From: DASWLF01 sp963768765 | Lineage (GTDB): Bacteria > Desulfobacterota > Desulfobaccia > Desulfobaccales > 0-14-0-80-60-11 | Direction of reading: 5' to 3' | Assembly: GCA_963768765.1 (NCBI GenBank) | Contig: CAVYJK010000024.1 | Coordinates: 62,001-126,000 of the forward strand | DNA length: 64,000 nucleotides | Shown: positions 16,586 through 25,307 of the stretch, piece after piece | Numbering within the stretch: the first letter of the stretch is position 1 | How the letters are laid out: every line of letters begins with the position of its first letter | The notes under the pieces: model-generated | What the model was told of the DNA's origin: nothing | The model's database searches: none | What the model saw: only the letters and a program-made list of their open reading frames with translations | Translations under genes and position numbers: made by a program

Positions 16586-17203
16586 ATGGACTGCCTTCCG
16601 CGCACTGACCGGGGGGCTTTTTTTTCCGAATCCGCCGAGGCCTTGAAATTCACCGAGGCCCTGGACCAGATGCACGAGGAGTTGGGCGGGGTGCTCTCCC
16701 GACTGACCCCGGACCTGGCCGAGACCTTGATCAGGGAAGTTCAAGCCGCGCCTCGCATTTTCGGCTGCGCCACCGGCCGCTCCGGCTTTATCCTCCGGGG
16801 CTTCTTGATGCGTCTCATGCACCTGGGCTTCAACGTCTATTTCGTGGGGGAGACCATCACCCCGCGCATCCGCCCGGGCGACCTGCTTATCATCATGTCC
16901 GGCTCGGGAGAGACGGCCCAACCCCGGGAGATGCAGCGCCGGGCCAACGCCGTGGGGGCCCGCACCCTGGCCCTGACCACCCACCGGGAATCCACCATCG
17001 GCCGGGAAGCCCAGGTGGTCCTCATCATCCCCGGCACCACCAAACTGACCCGGACCCAGGAGGCCGCCTCGGTGCAATGCCCCGGCAGCCTCTTCGAACA
17101 GGCCACCTTCCTCTTCCTGGAAGCCGTGGTGCTCATCCTCTACCAAAGACGCCTGGGCCACGACCAGGAAGAAATCCTGGACCGCCATACGGATTTGGAG
17201 TGA
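16586..17203 (+). CDS. hxlB: 6-phospho-3-hexuloisomerase
   Basis: This 205-residue SIS-domain protein isomerises D-arabino-3-hexulose 6-phosphate to fructose 6-phosphate in the ribulose monophosphate pathway. Typical blocks are IFGCATGRSGFILRGFLMRL (about 53-72), FNVYFVGETITPRI, DLLIIMSGSGETAQ (about 99-112) and SVQCPGSLFEQATFLFLEA. Length and the late EQ...LFLEA helix agree with HxlB proteins. The strong GGAGGGG ribosome-binding site decides the start. The hexulose-phosphate synthase gene follows after a 209-nt repeat-filled gap, so the pair works together on formaldehyde fixation or ribulose-5-phosphate supply. Confidence 0.88.
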   Translation: MDCLPRTDRGAFFSESAEALKFTEALDQMHEELGGVLSRLTPDLAETLIREVQAAPRIFGCATGRSGFILRGFLMRLMHLGFNVYFVGETITPRIRPGDLLIIMSGSGETAQPREMQRRANAVGARTLALTTHRESTIGREAQVVLIIPGTTKLTRTQEAASVQCPGSLFEQATFLFLEAVVLILYQRRLGHDQEEILDRHTDLE

Positions 17204-17205
17204 TT

Positions 17206-17398
17206 ATTTGGGGGAGGGGGCTAAGGGCTTTTTCGTAAGGGCCCTTACCCCCTCCCCAAGCCCCACCCCCAATCCCCTAAGTTTTAGGCTGGGAAGTCGG
17301 GGCCGCAGGCCACGCCTTCCCAGCCCCTTATGCGGGTTGGGAGGGGGATTGGGGGAGGGCAGGGACCCTCGGTCCCTGGCCCTCCCCCAAAATCTTCT
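17206..17398. repeat. G/C-tract dispersed repeat between hxlB and hxlA
   Basis: GGGGGAGGGGGCTAAGGGC and CCCTTACCCCCTCCCC form a first hairpin. A second block, CTGGGAAGTCGGGGCC to GGGAGGGGGATTGGGGG, ends in GGGACC...GGTCCCTGGCCCTCCC. The block separates two genes of one pathway and belongs to the same family as the element at 14078. Confidence 0.65.
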
Positions 17399-17412
17399 CT
17401 CAGGAAAAAACT

Positions 17413-18705
17413 ATGGCTGCCATCTTACAATTAGCCTTGGATTTTGTGGATTTGCACCGGGCCGTGCACGTGGCCGAGCGGGCGGTGCCCGCGGGGGTGG
17501 ATTGGGTGGAGGCCGGCACTCCCCTGATCAAGAGTGAGGGCCTGGATGCGGTGCGGGAGTTGAAGCGCCTGTTTCCGGGCAAGGCCATCGTGGCGGACAT
17601 GAAGATCATGGACGCGGGGCGCATCGAAGTGGAGGCCGCGGCCAAGGCCGGGGCCCAGATCATCGACGTCCTGGGCACCGCCGTCCGACGCCACCATCGA
17701 GGAGTGCGTCGCCGCCGGCAAGAATTACGGGGCCCGCATCGTGGTGGACCTCATCGCGGTGGCCGACCCGGTGGTCCGGGCCAAGCAGGTGGAGGAGCTG
17801 GGGGTGGACTACATCACGGTGCACGTGGCCATTGACGAGCAGATGCGGGGCCGGGACCCCTTTACCATCTTACAGGCGGTGAGCCAGGCGGTGCAGATCC
17901 CGGTGGGGGTGGCCGGCGGCATCAACTCCGAGACCGCGGCCCCAGCGGTGGCCCACGGCGCCTCCTACGTCATCGTGGGCGGGGCCATCACCAAGGCCCT
18001 GGACCCCGAAGCCGCCACCCGGGAGATTAGGTTGGCCCTGGACGAAGGGGTGGTGACCCCCACCACCCTGTTTAAAAGGGTAGGCGAAGAAGAGATTCGC
18101 CGGGTGCTGGAGATGGTCTCGGCGGCCAACCTTTCCGACGCCCTGCACCGGGGCGGGGTGCTGGAGGGGCTCAAACCCCTGTTCCCGGGAATCCGCCTGG
18201 TGGGTAAGGCCCTGACGGTGCGCACCTATCCGGGAGATTGGGCCAAGCCGGTGGAGGCCATCGACGTGGCCCAGCCCGGGGACGTGCTGGTCATCGACGT
18301 GGGCGGGGTGGGCCCGGCCATCTGGGGCGAGCTGGCGACGCATTCGGCCATCCAAAAAGGCCTGGCCGGGGTGGTCATCGACGGGGCCATTAGGGACTCC
18401 GGCGACATCGCCAAATTGCGCTTCCCGGCCTTTTCCCGGTTGGTGATGCCCAACGCCGGGGAACCCCGGGGTTTCGGGGAGATCGGTATGCCCATCCGCA
18501 TGGGCCACGTCCGGGTGGAGACGGGGGACTGGCTCTTAGGGGACGACGACGGGGTGACGGCGCTGCCCCAAACGCATCGCGGTGGAGTACGCCAACCGGG
18601 CCATGGACGTGCTGGAGAAGGAAAACCGCATCCGGGAGGAGATCAAAGGAAGGCCGCACGCTCGCCCAGGTGACGGACCTACTGCGGTGGGAGAAGAAGA
18701 CCTGA
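17413..18705 (+). CDS. hxlA: Hexulose-6-phosphate synthase fused to an RraA-like domain, frame broken three times
   Basis: The N-terminal 210 residues are a hexulose-6-phosphate synthase (OMP decarboxylase fold): LALDFVDLHRAVHVAE, GVDWVEAGTPLIKSEG, KAIVADMKIMDAG, and VGVAGGINSETAA, VIVGGAITKALDPEAA. It condenses formaldehyde with ribulose 5-phosphate or runs in reverse. A linker is followed by an RraA-like domain with SAANLSDALHRGG and VVIDGAIRDSGDIAKL, similar to ribonuclease regulators and to 4-hydroxy-4-methyl-2-oxoglutarate aldolases. Such synthase-RraA fusions are known in prokaryotes. Frame breaks lie near 17690, 18577 and 18648; each is cured by one base, two of them in a C or A run. 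The true stop is TGA at 18703-18705. Confidence 0.85.
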
Positions 18706-18905
18706 ATAAAAAGGTAATCGGATTCTACACAACAAGGATAATTTCAAGGGAACTTACCCATTTTGTGGGTAAGAGTTGGGGAGAAAAATCAGAAAAACAA
18801 TATTTACTACTTGTAGTAATGTAGGGCGGGCATTGCCCGCCATGCAGGGTACGCGGTTCACACCCTGCCAAGCACAGGCGAGACGCCTGTGCCACCAGTT
18901 GGTTT
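18706..18905. repeat. Dispersed inverted repeats downstream of hxlA
   Basis: GGGCGGGCATTGCCCGCC at 18824-18841 is a perfect palindrome. It is followed by GCACAGGCGAGACGCCTGTGC at 18874-18894, another hairpin. Both motifs recur, for example near 4092, 19366-19390 and 47161-47186. No gene is visible between the hxlA stop and the minus-strand small ORF. Confidence 0.65.
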
Positions 18906-19085
18906 TTAAACCTTTTCGCCTTTTCGCCTTGTGGCCTTTTCCCTCTCATTTTCCTTACAACGCTTCTTGGCCTCCTTGCGGCAGAGCTCCCAGATGACGC
19001 ACCCCTGGCGGAACTTGCAGTAGAGGCAGGGGTCGGTGCAGGCCCGGCACTCATCCAGGCATTCCTGGCAGTACCAGAACTCCAT
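18906..19085 (-). CDS. Small cysteine-rich protein (59 residues, 9 Cys)
   Basis: The minus strand encodes a 59-residue protein. It starts MEFWYCQECLDECRACTDPC and continues LYCKFRQGCVIWELCRKE, then ends in a basic Lys/Arg/Glu tail. Cysteines at 6, 9, 13, 16, 20, 23, 29, 35 and 43 form a regular C-x2-C-x3-C-x2-C-x3-C-x2-C array, which suggests a metal or iron-sulfur cluster site, or a zinc knuckle. The frame starts at ATG 19085 (minus) and ends in TAA at 18906. It runs against the flanking genes and is too short for most gene finders. I do not recognise the family; the ordered Cys array argues for a real gene. Confidence 0.6.
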   Translation of the reverse strand: MEFWYCQECLDECRACTDPCLYCKFRQGCVIWELCRKEAKKRCKENEREKATRRKGEKV

Positions 19086-19613
19086 CTTCTGGCATGTAAC
19101 TACAGGCCTCCCGGTCCGGGTGGAAGCGGCAACTCCTCAGCAATTCCATATAATAATTATATCAAAAGCGGCAACGCGCCGGGTAACCTCTAACCGTGAA
19201 ACTCCCCTTGGGTGGGCTGCAAATCAGGTTGGGGGCGGTTGGGGGCGCCTCCGCGCCGTCCTTTCCGGGCGGGGACGGAAGCCTGTCCAACCGATACCTT
19301 CCCTAACTGATACCGATTTGCGTTCCAATGGTTGTTTTTGTAGCCGCAGGCTTTAGCCGGCGCTCCACCGGCGAGACGCCTGTGCCACCAGGAAAGGTTG
19401 TTAGAAACATCTTCGATTGTTCGCGACTCGGTATGAAAGTGTCCCACGGATAGTTTCGCTTTCCAGGTTTCCGGCTTAAGGTTAAAAATCTCCCCCATCC
19501 CCTTTAAAAAAGGGAAACTTGCTCTTATTGTAAATTACAATGGGAATGATCAGAGGGGTGGGAGATGCTCCCAGGGCTTTTCCCAGGTACGCGGTTTAAA
19601 AGGTGGAGGACCC
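19086..19613. other. Intergenic region upstream of pcm, repeats only
   Basis: GC-rich repeat remnants at 19222-19290 and a GGCGAGACGCCTGTGCCACC hairpin at 19370-19390 are visible. The segment 19400-19560 is AT-richer and probably contains the pcm promoter, which I could not define. Open frames here have no motif support. Confidence 0.5.
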
Positions 19614-20294
19614 ATGGACGAAGATAAATACGCCCAGGCCCGGAACAACATGGTGAACACCCAGCTCATGGTCCGGGGGATTGCCGACCCCCGGGTGCTG
19701 GCCGCCATGCGGAAGGTGCCGCGGCACCGCTTCGTGCCCACCTCCCTGTGGGACCAGGCCTACAACGATTACCCGCTGCCCATCGGTGAGGACCAGACCA
19801 TCTCCCAGCCTTACATCGTGGCCCTGATGACCGAGATCCTGGAGCCCAAAGACTCGGACAAGGTGCTGGAAATCGGCACCGGTTCGGGTTACCAGGCGGC
19901 CATCCTGGCGGAGCTGGTGGCCCAGGTTTGCACCATTGACCGGATGGGTCCGCTGACGACCCGGGCCCAAGAGACGCTAATAGCCCTGGGGTACAAGAAT
20001 ATCAAGAACCGGCTGGGGGACGGCACCCTGGGTTGGCCCGAAGAGTCCCCCTTCGACGGCATCATGGTCACGGCTGCGGCCCCCCAGGTGCCCCGGCCCC
20101 TGACGGAGCAGTTGGCCCTGGGAGGACGGCTGGTGATCCCGGTGGGCGACCGCTACTCCCAGACCCTGACCTTAATCCGCAAAACCCAAGACGGCTTGAA
20201 ATACGAATACCACGGCGGCTGCCGCTTCGTGCCCCTGATCGGCAAGTATGGCTGGCAGGAAGGGGAAGGGCGGGGTGGCATTTTTTCGGATTAA
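19614..20294 (+). CDS. pcm: Protein-L-isoaspartate O-methyltransferase (cytoplasmic)
   Basis: This 226-residue SAM-dependent enzyme repairs isoaspartyl residues in aged proteins. Motifs are VPRHRFVP, YPLPIGEDQTISQPYIVALM, the SAM-binding VLEIGTGSGYQAAIL (about 83-97), GDGTLGWPEESPFDGIMVTAAAPQVP and GGRLVIPVG. The ATG at 19614 follows AGGTGGAGGACCC. There is no signal peptide, in contrast to the second pcm at 37914. The C-terminal tail is longer than average by about 10 residues. It is monocistronic between repeat-rich spacers. Confidence 0.93.
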   Translation: MDEDKYAQARNNMVNTQLMVRGIADPRVLAAMRKVPRHRFVPTSLWDQAYNDYPLPIGEDQTISQPYIVALMTEILEPKDSDKVLEIGTGSGYQAAILAELVAQVCTIDRMGPLTTRAQETLIALGYKNIKNRLGDGTLGWPEESPFDGIMVTAAAPQVPRPLTEQLALGGRLVIPVGDRYSQTLTLIRKTQDGLKYEYHGGCRFVPLIGKYGWQEGEGRGGIFSD

Positions 20295-20522
20295 TTTGAG
20301 GGGAAGGGCCGGGGGAGCAAGTGGTTTGCGGTAAAGGCGGAAAATCAGCCCCTCAGGACGTAGGGGCGGGGTAACCCGGCCCTTACCCGATTTCAGGCCG
20401 GAGGCGGCCGCCACTTCCCCTTCCCGTACCTGATGCACCGGCCCCATTGCCGGCTATCCCGCTTTAATCGAAAACCGAAAACTGCAAACCGCAAACCTTC
20501 GTAATCCCCTCCGCCGAAAACC

Positions 20523-22286
20523 TCACTCCGACTTGGCCACCCGCTTTTCCGGGAAGTTGGCTTCCAGGAGCCGTTTGGCCAGGGGGGCGGCCACCGCGCC
20601 GCCGCCGCCGCCGTGCTCCACCAGGACCGCCACCGCGATCTGGGGGTCGGAAACCGGGGCATAGGCCAAAAACCAGGCGTGGTTTTCGGTCTCCACCCCC
20701 TTCTTCTTGATCTTTTCCTTTTCCAGGGCCACCACCTGGGCGGTGCCGGTCTTGCCGGCCACCTCCACGTTGGGCAGGTTGGCGGCCCGACCGGTGCCTT
20801 CGCTGACCACGCCTTGCAGGGCCTTCTGCACGAAGGCCAGGGTGGCGGGGGACGCCCCCAGGCGGGATTTCAAGATGGGCTTGGCCTGAAACAGGATGTC
20901 GCCCGCGGGGCTTTCCACCTTTTCCACTAGCTGGGGCTCGTAGATATAACCGCCATTGGCCACGGCCGCGGCCACCTGGGCCATTTGGATGGGGGTGGCG
21001 AGGTTGTAGCCCTGGCCGATGGCCACCGACAGGGTGTCGCCTTCGTGCCAGGGCTGGTGGAAACGGGCCTTCTTCCAGGCCGCGGAGGCCACCAGCCCGA
21101 CCATTTCCTTGTCCAGCTTTAAGCCGGTGGGCTGACCCAGGCCGAAGCGGTGGCTCCACTTGGCGATGCGGTCGATGCCCAGGCGCCGGCCCACGTTATA
21201 GAAATAGATGTCGCACGACTGCACCAGGGCCCGGTACAGGTCCACCCCGCCGTGGCCGCCCTTCTTCCAGCAGTGAAACACGTGGTTGCCGAAGGGCATG
21301 GACCCGGAGCAGTGGAACACGGTGCTGGGGGTGATGACTTTTTCCTCCAGGCCGGCCACCGCCATGACGATCTTGAAGGTGGAGCCCGGCGGATACTGGC
21401 CCTTCAGGGGGCGGTTTTCCAGGGGGTGGTCCCGGGCGGTGCTGAGCCGCTGCCATTCCTGGGCGCTGAGGCCCCGCTCGAAGGCCTCCTGGGAGAAGGT
21501 GGGCGATGAGGCCATGGCCAGGATCTTGCCGGAGCGGGGGTCCAGGACCACGATGGCCCCCATCTTGCCCTCCAGGCAGGCCTCGGCTTCCTGCTGCAGC
21601 TTATCGTCCAGGGTGAGGTAGACGTTGGCCCCGGGGGTGGGAAAGATGCGGTCCAACTGACCCAACTCCCGGCCGTAGGCGTCCATTTCGATGCGGCGGT
21701 AGCCCCGCTGGCCCCGCAGGTATTTCTCCCAGGCCAGTTCCACCCCGCACCGGCCCAGGTAGTCCCCCATCTTGTAGCCCGGAAACTTGCCGCCCTTGAT
21801 CTGAACGTCGGTGATTTCCCCCAGGTAGCCCAGGACGTGGGCCGCCTGCCCTTTGTGGCGGTACTCCCGTTTGGGCTGGATCTGGACCATCACCCCGGGG
21901 AGCTCCGGCTGGTAGGTCTCCACCCGGGCCAGGTCCTCCCAGGAAAGGTCGGCCCGGATCCGCACCTGGTGGAGGCCGGCGCTCTTGGCGCCGTTGATCT
22001 GGGCGGCCAGCTGCTGGGGGTCCAGGCGCAGCAGGGTGGCCAGGCGCCCGGTCAGGACGGGGACGTCGGCCACGTCTTCCAGCACCACCACCAGTTCATA
22101 ACTGGGGCGGTTGCCCACCAGCAGATGGCCGTAGCGGTCCAGGATCATGCCCCGCCAGGGGGGAAGATCCAGCTGGCGGATGCGGTTGTGTTCCGAGCGC
22201 TGCTTAAGTTCATCTCCCTGGGCCAGCTGCAGGAACCAGAGGCGTAGGAACAGGAGCCCGAAGAGGCACAGGATCACCAGGGCCAC
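20523..22286 (-). CDS. mrdA: Penicillin-binding protein 2 (peptidoglycan transpeptidase of the elongasome)
   Basis: This class B PBP has at least 587 residues. An N-terminal membrane anchor (LVILCLFGLLFLRLWFLQL) is followed by the dimerisation/pedestal domain and the transpeptidase domain with PPGSTFKIV (Ser302 of SxxK), QSCDIYFYNVG (SxN-like SCD) and VAGKTGTAQ (KTG). Upstream of the GTG at 22286 an in-frame basic segment RRSRNRRDRTFSGV runs on to about 22330. There the frame switches by one C to a frame that starts at ATG 22398 (MPIAEPKGFLRSRFLEGTFG), 16 nt after mreD. The real gene is therefore probably 20523-22398 with one base error in a C run. It is the fourth gene of mreBCD-mrdA; rodA is not adjacent. 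Confidence 0.92.
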   Translation of the reverse strand: MALVILCLFGLLFLRLWFLQLAQGDELKQRSEHNRIRQLDLPPWRGMILDRYGHLLVGNRPSYELVVVLEDVADVPVLTGRLATLLRLDPQQLAAQINGAKSAGLHQVRIRADLSWEDLARVETYQPELPGVMVQIQPKREYRHKGQAAHVLGYLGEITDVQIKGGKFPGYKMGDYLGRCGVELAWEKYLRGQRGYRRIEMDAYGRELGQLDRIFPTPGANVYLTLDDKLQQEAEACLEGKMGAIVVLDPRSGKILAMASSPTFSQEAFERGLSAQEWQRLSTARDHPLENRPLKGQYPPGSTFKIVMAVAGLEEKVITPSTVFHCSGSMPFGNHVFHCWKKGGHGGVDLYRALVQSCDIYFYNVGRRLGIDRIAKWSHRFGLGQPTGLKLDKEMVGLVASAAWKKARFHQPWHEGDTLSVAIGQGYNLATPIQMAQVAAAVANGGYIYEPQLVEKVESPAGDILFQAKPILKSRLGASPATLAFVQKALQGVVSEGTGRAANLPNVEVAGKTGTAQVVALEKEKIKKKGVETENHAWFLAYAPVSDPQIAVAVLVEHGGGGGAVAAPLAKRLLEANFPEKRVAKSE

Positions 22287-22414
22287 GCCGGAGAAGGTCC
22301 GGTCGCGCCTGTTCCTGCTCCTCCGGGGGCAGCAGGCCGCCGAAGGTGCCTTCCAGAAACCTGGATCTTAGAAAGCCCTTGGGCTCGGCGATTGGCATGG
22401 CTGAAAGGTCCCGA

Positions 22415-22942
22415 TCAGGCGAAGGGCCGGTAGGCGTGGCGGTCGCCGGCGGCCCGCCAGCCGAGGCGGCGCAGGAATTGCTCCAGGCCCTTGACCAGGT
22501 GGCGCATCAGGGGTCCCAGGGCCGCGGTCCCCAGGATCTCCCAGGTCTGGTGAACCATCATCTCTGGGCTGAGGAAAGGGTCCAGTCCGGACATGACGGC
22601 GCTGGCCAGGAAGCAGACCTCCTGGAGGGTCAGGGCCACCACGCTGGCCAGCACCTGGGAGCCGAGGCGCTGCAGCATGAGGCGGCGCCGGAAGAACCGG
22701 GCTGCGGCCACCAGCACCAGGGCCGCCCCCAGATGCAGGCCGAAAGGCGTGGTGGCGTAGCTGTCCTGCAACAGCCCCAGGGCCAGCCCCAGGGTCAAGG
22801 CCAGGGACAGAGACGGCCTCAGCCCCACGTAAAACAGGAACAGGGCCAGCAGCCGCAGGTGCACATGGGGGAAGAAGAGCAAATTCTGGAGATAGAAGAA
22901 GCCCAGGCCCACGGCGTAGAATATGAGAAAAGCGGTGATCAT
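22415..22942 (-). CDS. mreD: Rod shape-determining protein MreD
   Basis: This 175-residue integral membrane protein has about five hydrophobic segments: MITAFLIFYAVGLGFFYLQN, LLALFLFYVGLRPSLSLALT, LGLALGLLQDSYATTPFG, and two more. It is the least conserved member of the cell-wall elongation complex and is identified by size, topology and position. Its ATG at 22942 overlaps the TGA of mreC (ATGA), a sign of translational coupling. The longer open frame to 23386 is a shadow over mreC. Confidence 0.85.
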   Translation of the reverse strand: MITAFLIFYAVGLGFFYLQNLLFFPHVHLRLLALFLFYVGLRPSLSLALTLGLALGLLQDSYATTPFGLHLGAALVLVAAARFFRRRLMLQRLGSQVLASVVALTLQEVCFLASAVMSGLDPFLSPEMMVHQTWEILGTAALGPLMRHLVKGLEQFLRRLGWRAAGDRHAYRPFA

Positions 22943-23772
22943 GGCTCGGAGATGGCGATATTGGCAACCTTCACCACCAGCACTTCTTCCAGGGCGGAGA
23001 GGTCCACCGTGGGCGTCACTTCGATTTCCTGAAAGACGCCGGGGCTTTTCTTGTTGGTACCGGAGACCTTGCCGAACACCAGGCCCTTGGGGTAGAGTCC
23101 CGCCAGGCCTGAAGCCAGCACCAGGTCCCCCACCTGGACGTCGGCGCTCTTGGGCACGAATTCCAGGGAGCAGCGGTTGCCGCCCTTGCCCCGGAGAATG
23201 CCCCGCACCCGGGTGCGCTGAATCATGGCGTCGGCGCCGCTCTTCTGGTCCACTATGAGCATCACCTTGGCATACTGGGGGTAGGCCTCCACCACGCGGC
23301 CCACGATCCCCTGGGGCGCCAGGATGGGCAGGCCTTCCTTGACCCCCTGGGCCTGGCCCTGGTCGATCATGGCGCTGCGGGACCACAGGGACGGGTCATA
23401 GCCGATGACCCGGGCCCCGATGACGGGCATCGCCACCTGCCGTTTCAGGTCCAGGAGGGCCTCCAGGCGGGTCATGGCCTGTTGGGCCTCCTGGAAGCGC
23501 ACTTCCTTCTGCTTGTATTCCTCCAGGCGCTGCCGGAGGGCCGCGTTTTCCGGTTGCACTCCCACCAGGTAAAAGTATCCCAGCCAGAGATTCTTGGCGC
23601 CCCGGGTCACATAATCCAGGGCCTGAAGGCCCGGGGCGGTGAGGGAGATCATCCACCCTTCCGCCTTCTTCAAGGCCGGGGAACGCTTCAGGCTCAGAGA
23701 GAGTACAGAGAAGACCAGCAGCAGAGCAACGATAATGATCAGCAGGGTGCGGTAGCGACCTTTGGGGCGCAA
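22939..23772 (-). CDS. mreC: Rod shape-determining protein MreC
   Basis: This 277-residue bitopic protein links MreB filaments to periplasmic PBP2. It has a short basic N-terminus (RPKGRYRTLL), a membrane segment (about 9-27, IIIVALLLVFSVLSLSL), a coiled-coil region (about 75-115, ENAALRQRLEEYKQKEVRFQE) and a beta-rich end with ARVIGYDPSLWSRSAMIDQG, GIVGRVVEAYPQYAKVMLI and GNRCSLEFVPKSADV. It starts 11 nt after mreB and overlaps mreD by 4 nt. Confidence 0.93.
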   Translation of the reverse strand: MRPKGRYRTLLIIIVALLLVFSVLSLSLKRSPALKKAEGWMISLTAPGLQALDYVTRGAKNLWLGYFYLVGVQPENAALRQRLEEYKQKEVRFQEAQQAMTRLEALLDLKRQVAMPVIGARVIGYDPSLWSRSAMIDQGQAQGVKEGLPILAPQGIVGRVVEAYPQYAKVMLIVDQKSGADAMIQRTRVRGILRGKGGNRCSLEFVPKSADVQVGDLVLASGLAGLYPKGLVFGKVSGTNKKSPGVFQEIEVTPTVDLSALEEVLVVKVANIAISEP

Positions 23773-23783
23773 ATCAATCCGCC

Positions 23784-24821
23784 TTAGTCCACCATGACTT
23801 CCTTGAGGATGTTCAAGTTATCCAGGGCCCGGCCGGAACCCAAGACCACGGTGGACAGGGGGTCGTCGGCGATCTTGATGGGCAGCCCGGTCTCCTGGTG
23901 GAGCAGGATGTCCAGGTTCTTCAGCAGGGCGCCGCCGCCGGTCAGGTAGATGCCCCGGTCCACGATGTCCGCGGCCAGCTCCGGCGGGGTCTGCTCCAGG
24001 GCCGTCTTGACCGCGGCCACGATGGTGTCGATCTGCTCCTGGATGGCCTGGCGGACCTCGTCGGAGTTGATGTTGATGATTTTCGGGATGCCGGTGACCA
24101 GGTCCCGGCCCTTGACGTCCATGGTCTCGCTTTCCGGGCCGGGATAGGCGTTGCCGATGGTGGTCTTGATGATCTCCGCGGTGCGCTCGCCGATGAGCAG
24201 GTTGTACGTCCGCTTGACGTACTGGAGGATGGCTTCGTCCATCTTGTCGCCGCCCACCCGCACGGACTTGGAATAGACGATGCCGGCCAGGGAGATGACC
24301 GCCACCTCGGTGGTGCCGCCGCCGATGTCCACCACCATGTTGCAGATGGGCTCGGTGATGGGCAGCCCGGCGCCGATGGCCGCGGCCATGGGTTCTTCGA
24401 TGAGGTAGACTTCCCGGGCCCCGGCGGATTCGGCCGACTCCCGCACCGCCCGTTTCTCCACCGGGGTGATGCCCGAGGGCACGCAGATGATGATGCGGGG
24501 CCGGATCAGCGACCGGCGGTTGTGGACCTTGCGGATGAAGTGGCGCAGCATGGCCTCGGTGATCTCGAAGTCGGCGATGACCCCGTCCTTCATGGGGCGG
24601 ATGGCCACGATGTTGCCCGGGGTGCGGCCCAGCATCATCTTGGCCTCCCGGCCCACGGCCAGCACCCTGGTGCGGTGGTCCCGGTCGCTCTTGCGCACCG
24701 CCACCACCGAGGGTTCGCTGAGCACGATGCCCTGGCCCTTGACGTAGACCAGGGTGTTGGCGGTGCCCAGGTCGATGGCCAGGTCGTTGGAAAACCATCC
24801 TAAGATGGGATCGAGAAACAT
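23784..24821 (-). CDS. mreB: Rod shape-determining protein MreB (bacterial actin)
   Basis: This 345-residue actin-fold ATPase directs lateral wall synthesis. Phosphate 1 motif AIDLGTANTLVYVKG is at residue 15, PEGITPVEKRAV-like CVPSGITPVEKRAVRESAE near 115, phosphate 2 MVVDIGGGTTEVAVISL near 160 and the adenosine motif YLTGGGALLKNLD near 290. The start has AAAGGAGTTG 9 nt upstream. It heads the minus-strand mreBCD-mrdA operon and is transcribed divergently from rpmH. Confidence 0.97.
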   Translation of the reverse strand: MFLDPILGWFSNDLAIDLGTANTLVYVKGQGIVLSEPSVVAVRKSDRDHRTRVLAVGREAKMMLGRTPGNIVAIRPMKDGVIADFEITEAMLRHFIRKVHNRRSLIRPRIIICVPSGITPVEKRAVRESAESAGAREVYLIEEPMAAAIGAGLPITEPICNMVVDIGGGTTEVAVISLAGIVYSKSVRVGGDKMDEAILQYVKRTYNLLIGERTAEIIKTTIGNAYPGPESETMDVKGRDLVTGIPKIININSDEVRQAIQEQIDTIVAAVKTALEQTPPELAADIVDRGIYLTGGGALLKNLDILLHQETGLPIKIADDPLSTVVLGSGRALDNLNILKEVMVD

Positions 24822-25131
24822 AAGATTTCAACTCCTTTATGGTGGAAACACCGCCTGGAGGTGGTGGCAGTACCGACTAGAGGATAGAAAGGCGCCCCGT
24901 CCCGCAGCGCCGGAGAGGGACTGCAAAAGCTCCTCGCCTTTCTATTGTGCCTACTTACGGGAAAAATTCAAGATAAAAATCCCGGGAGGCTCTTGCGGCC
25001 CATGGCCGAAGGACCGGGGTCGGCCCCCAACGCCAGGGCAACCCGCAAAATATCCGCGCCTCCCTTGACAAAAGCGCCCATAAATGCTTTATAAAATGGT
25101 TGGAAAAAGTTCCGGGATTAAGGATGGTTGC
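24822..25131. other. Divergent control region between mreB and rpmH
   Basis: A perfect inverted repeat ATAGAAAGGCG (24884-24894) / CGCCTTTCTAT (24935-24945) lies in the leader of mreB. It could be an operator or a leader hairpin, but nothing decides. The rpmH promoter sits at 25065-25095. On the minus strand TTGAAT with an ACAAT-type -10 near 24945-24975 could serve mreB. Single DnaA-box-like sequences were not seen. Confidence 0.5.
25065..25095 (+). promoter_or_regulatory. Sigma-70 type promoter of rpmH
   Basis: TTGACA at 25065-25070 is followed after 17 nt by TTTATA (25088-25093), or after 19 nt by TATAAA (25090-25095). The start codon of rpmH is 37 nt downstream. Confidence 0.65.
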
Positions 25132-25266
25132 ATGAAACGCACATACCAGCCCCATAATTTGCGCCGGTCTCGCACCCACGGCTTCTTGGAGCGGATGAGC
25201 ACTAAGGGCGGCCGCCGGGTTATCAACCGCCGTCGGGCCAAGGGCCGGAAACGCCTCTCGGTCTAA
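25132..25266 (+). CDS. rpmH: 50S ribosomal protein L34
   Basis: This is the complete 44-residue L34, starting MKRTYQPHNLRRSRTHGFLE and ending in the basic RVINRRRAKGRKRLSV. The ATG at 25132 is chosen over the upstream in-frame ATG at 25084 because L34 begins MKRTYQP and an AGGATGG box precedes it. It is followed by rnpA after 41 nt, the conserved order near many bacterial origins. Confidence 0.97.
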   Translation: MKRTYQPHNLRRSRTHGFLERMSTKGGRRVINRRRAKGRKRLSV

Positions 25267-25307
25267 GGGTGGGAGCCTCCTGAGCCGGACCCCGAAACCC
25301 CCAACCG

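Noticed and set aside
22415..23386. 323-codon version of MreD
   Set aside because: The extra N-terminal part lies over mreC and has no membrane-protein character; the ATG at 22942 is the usual coupled start.
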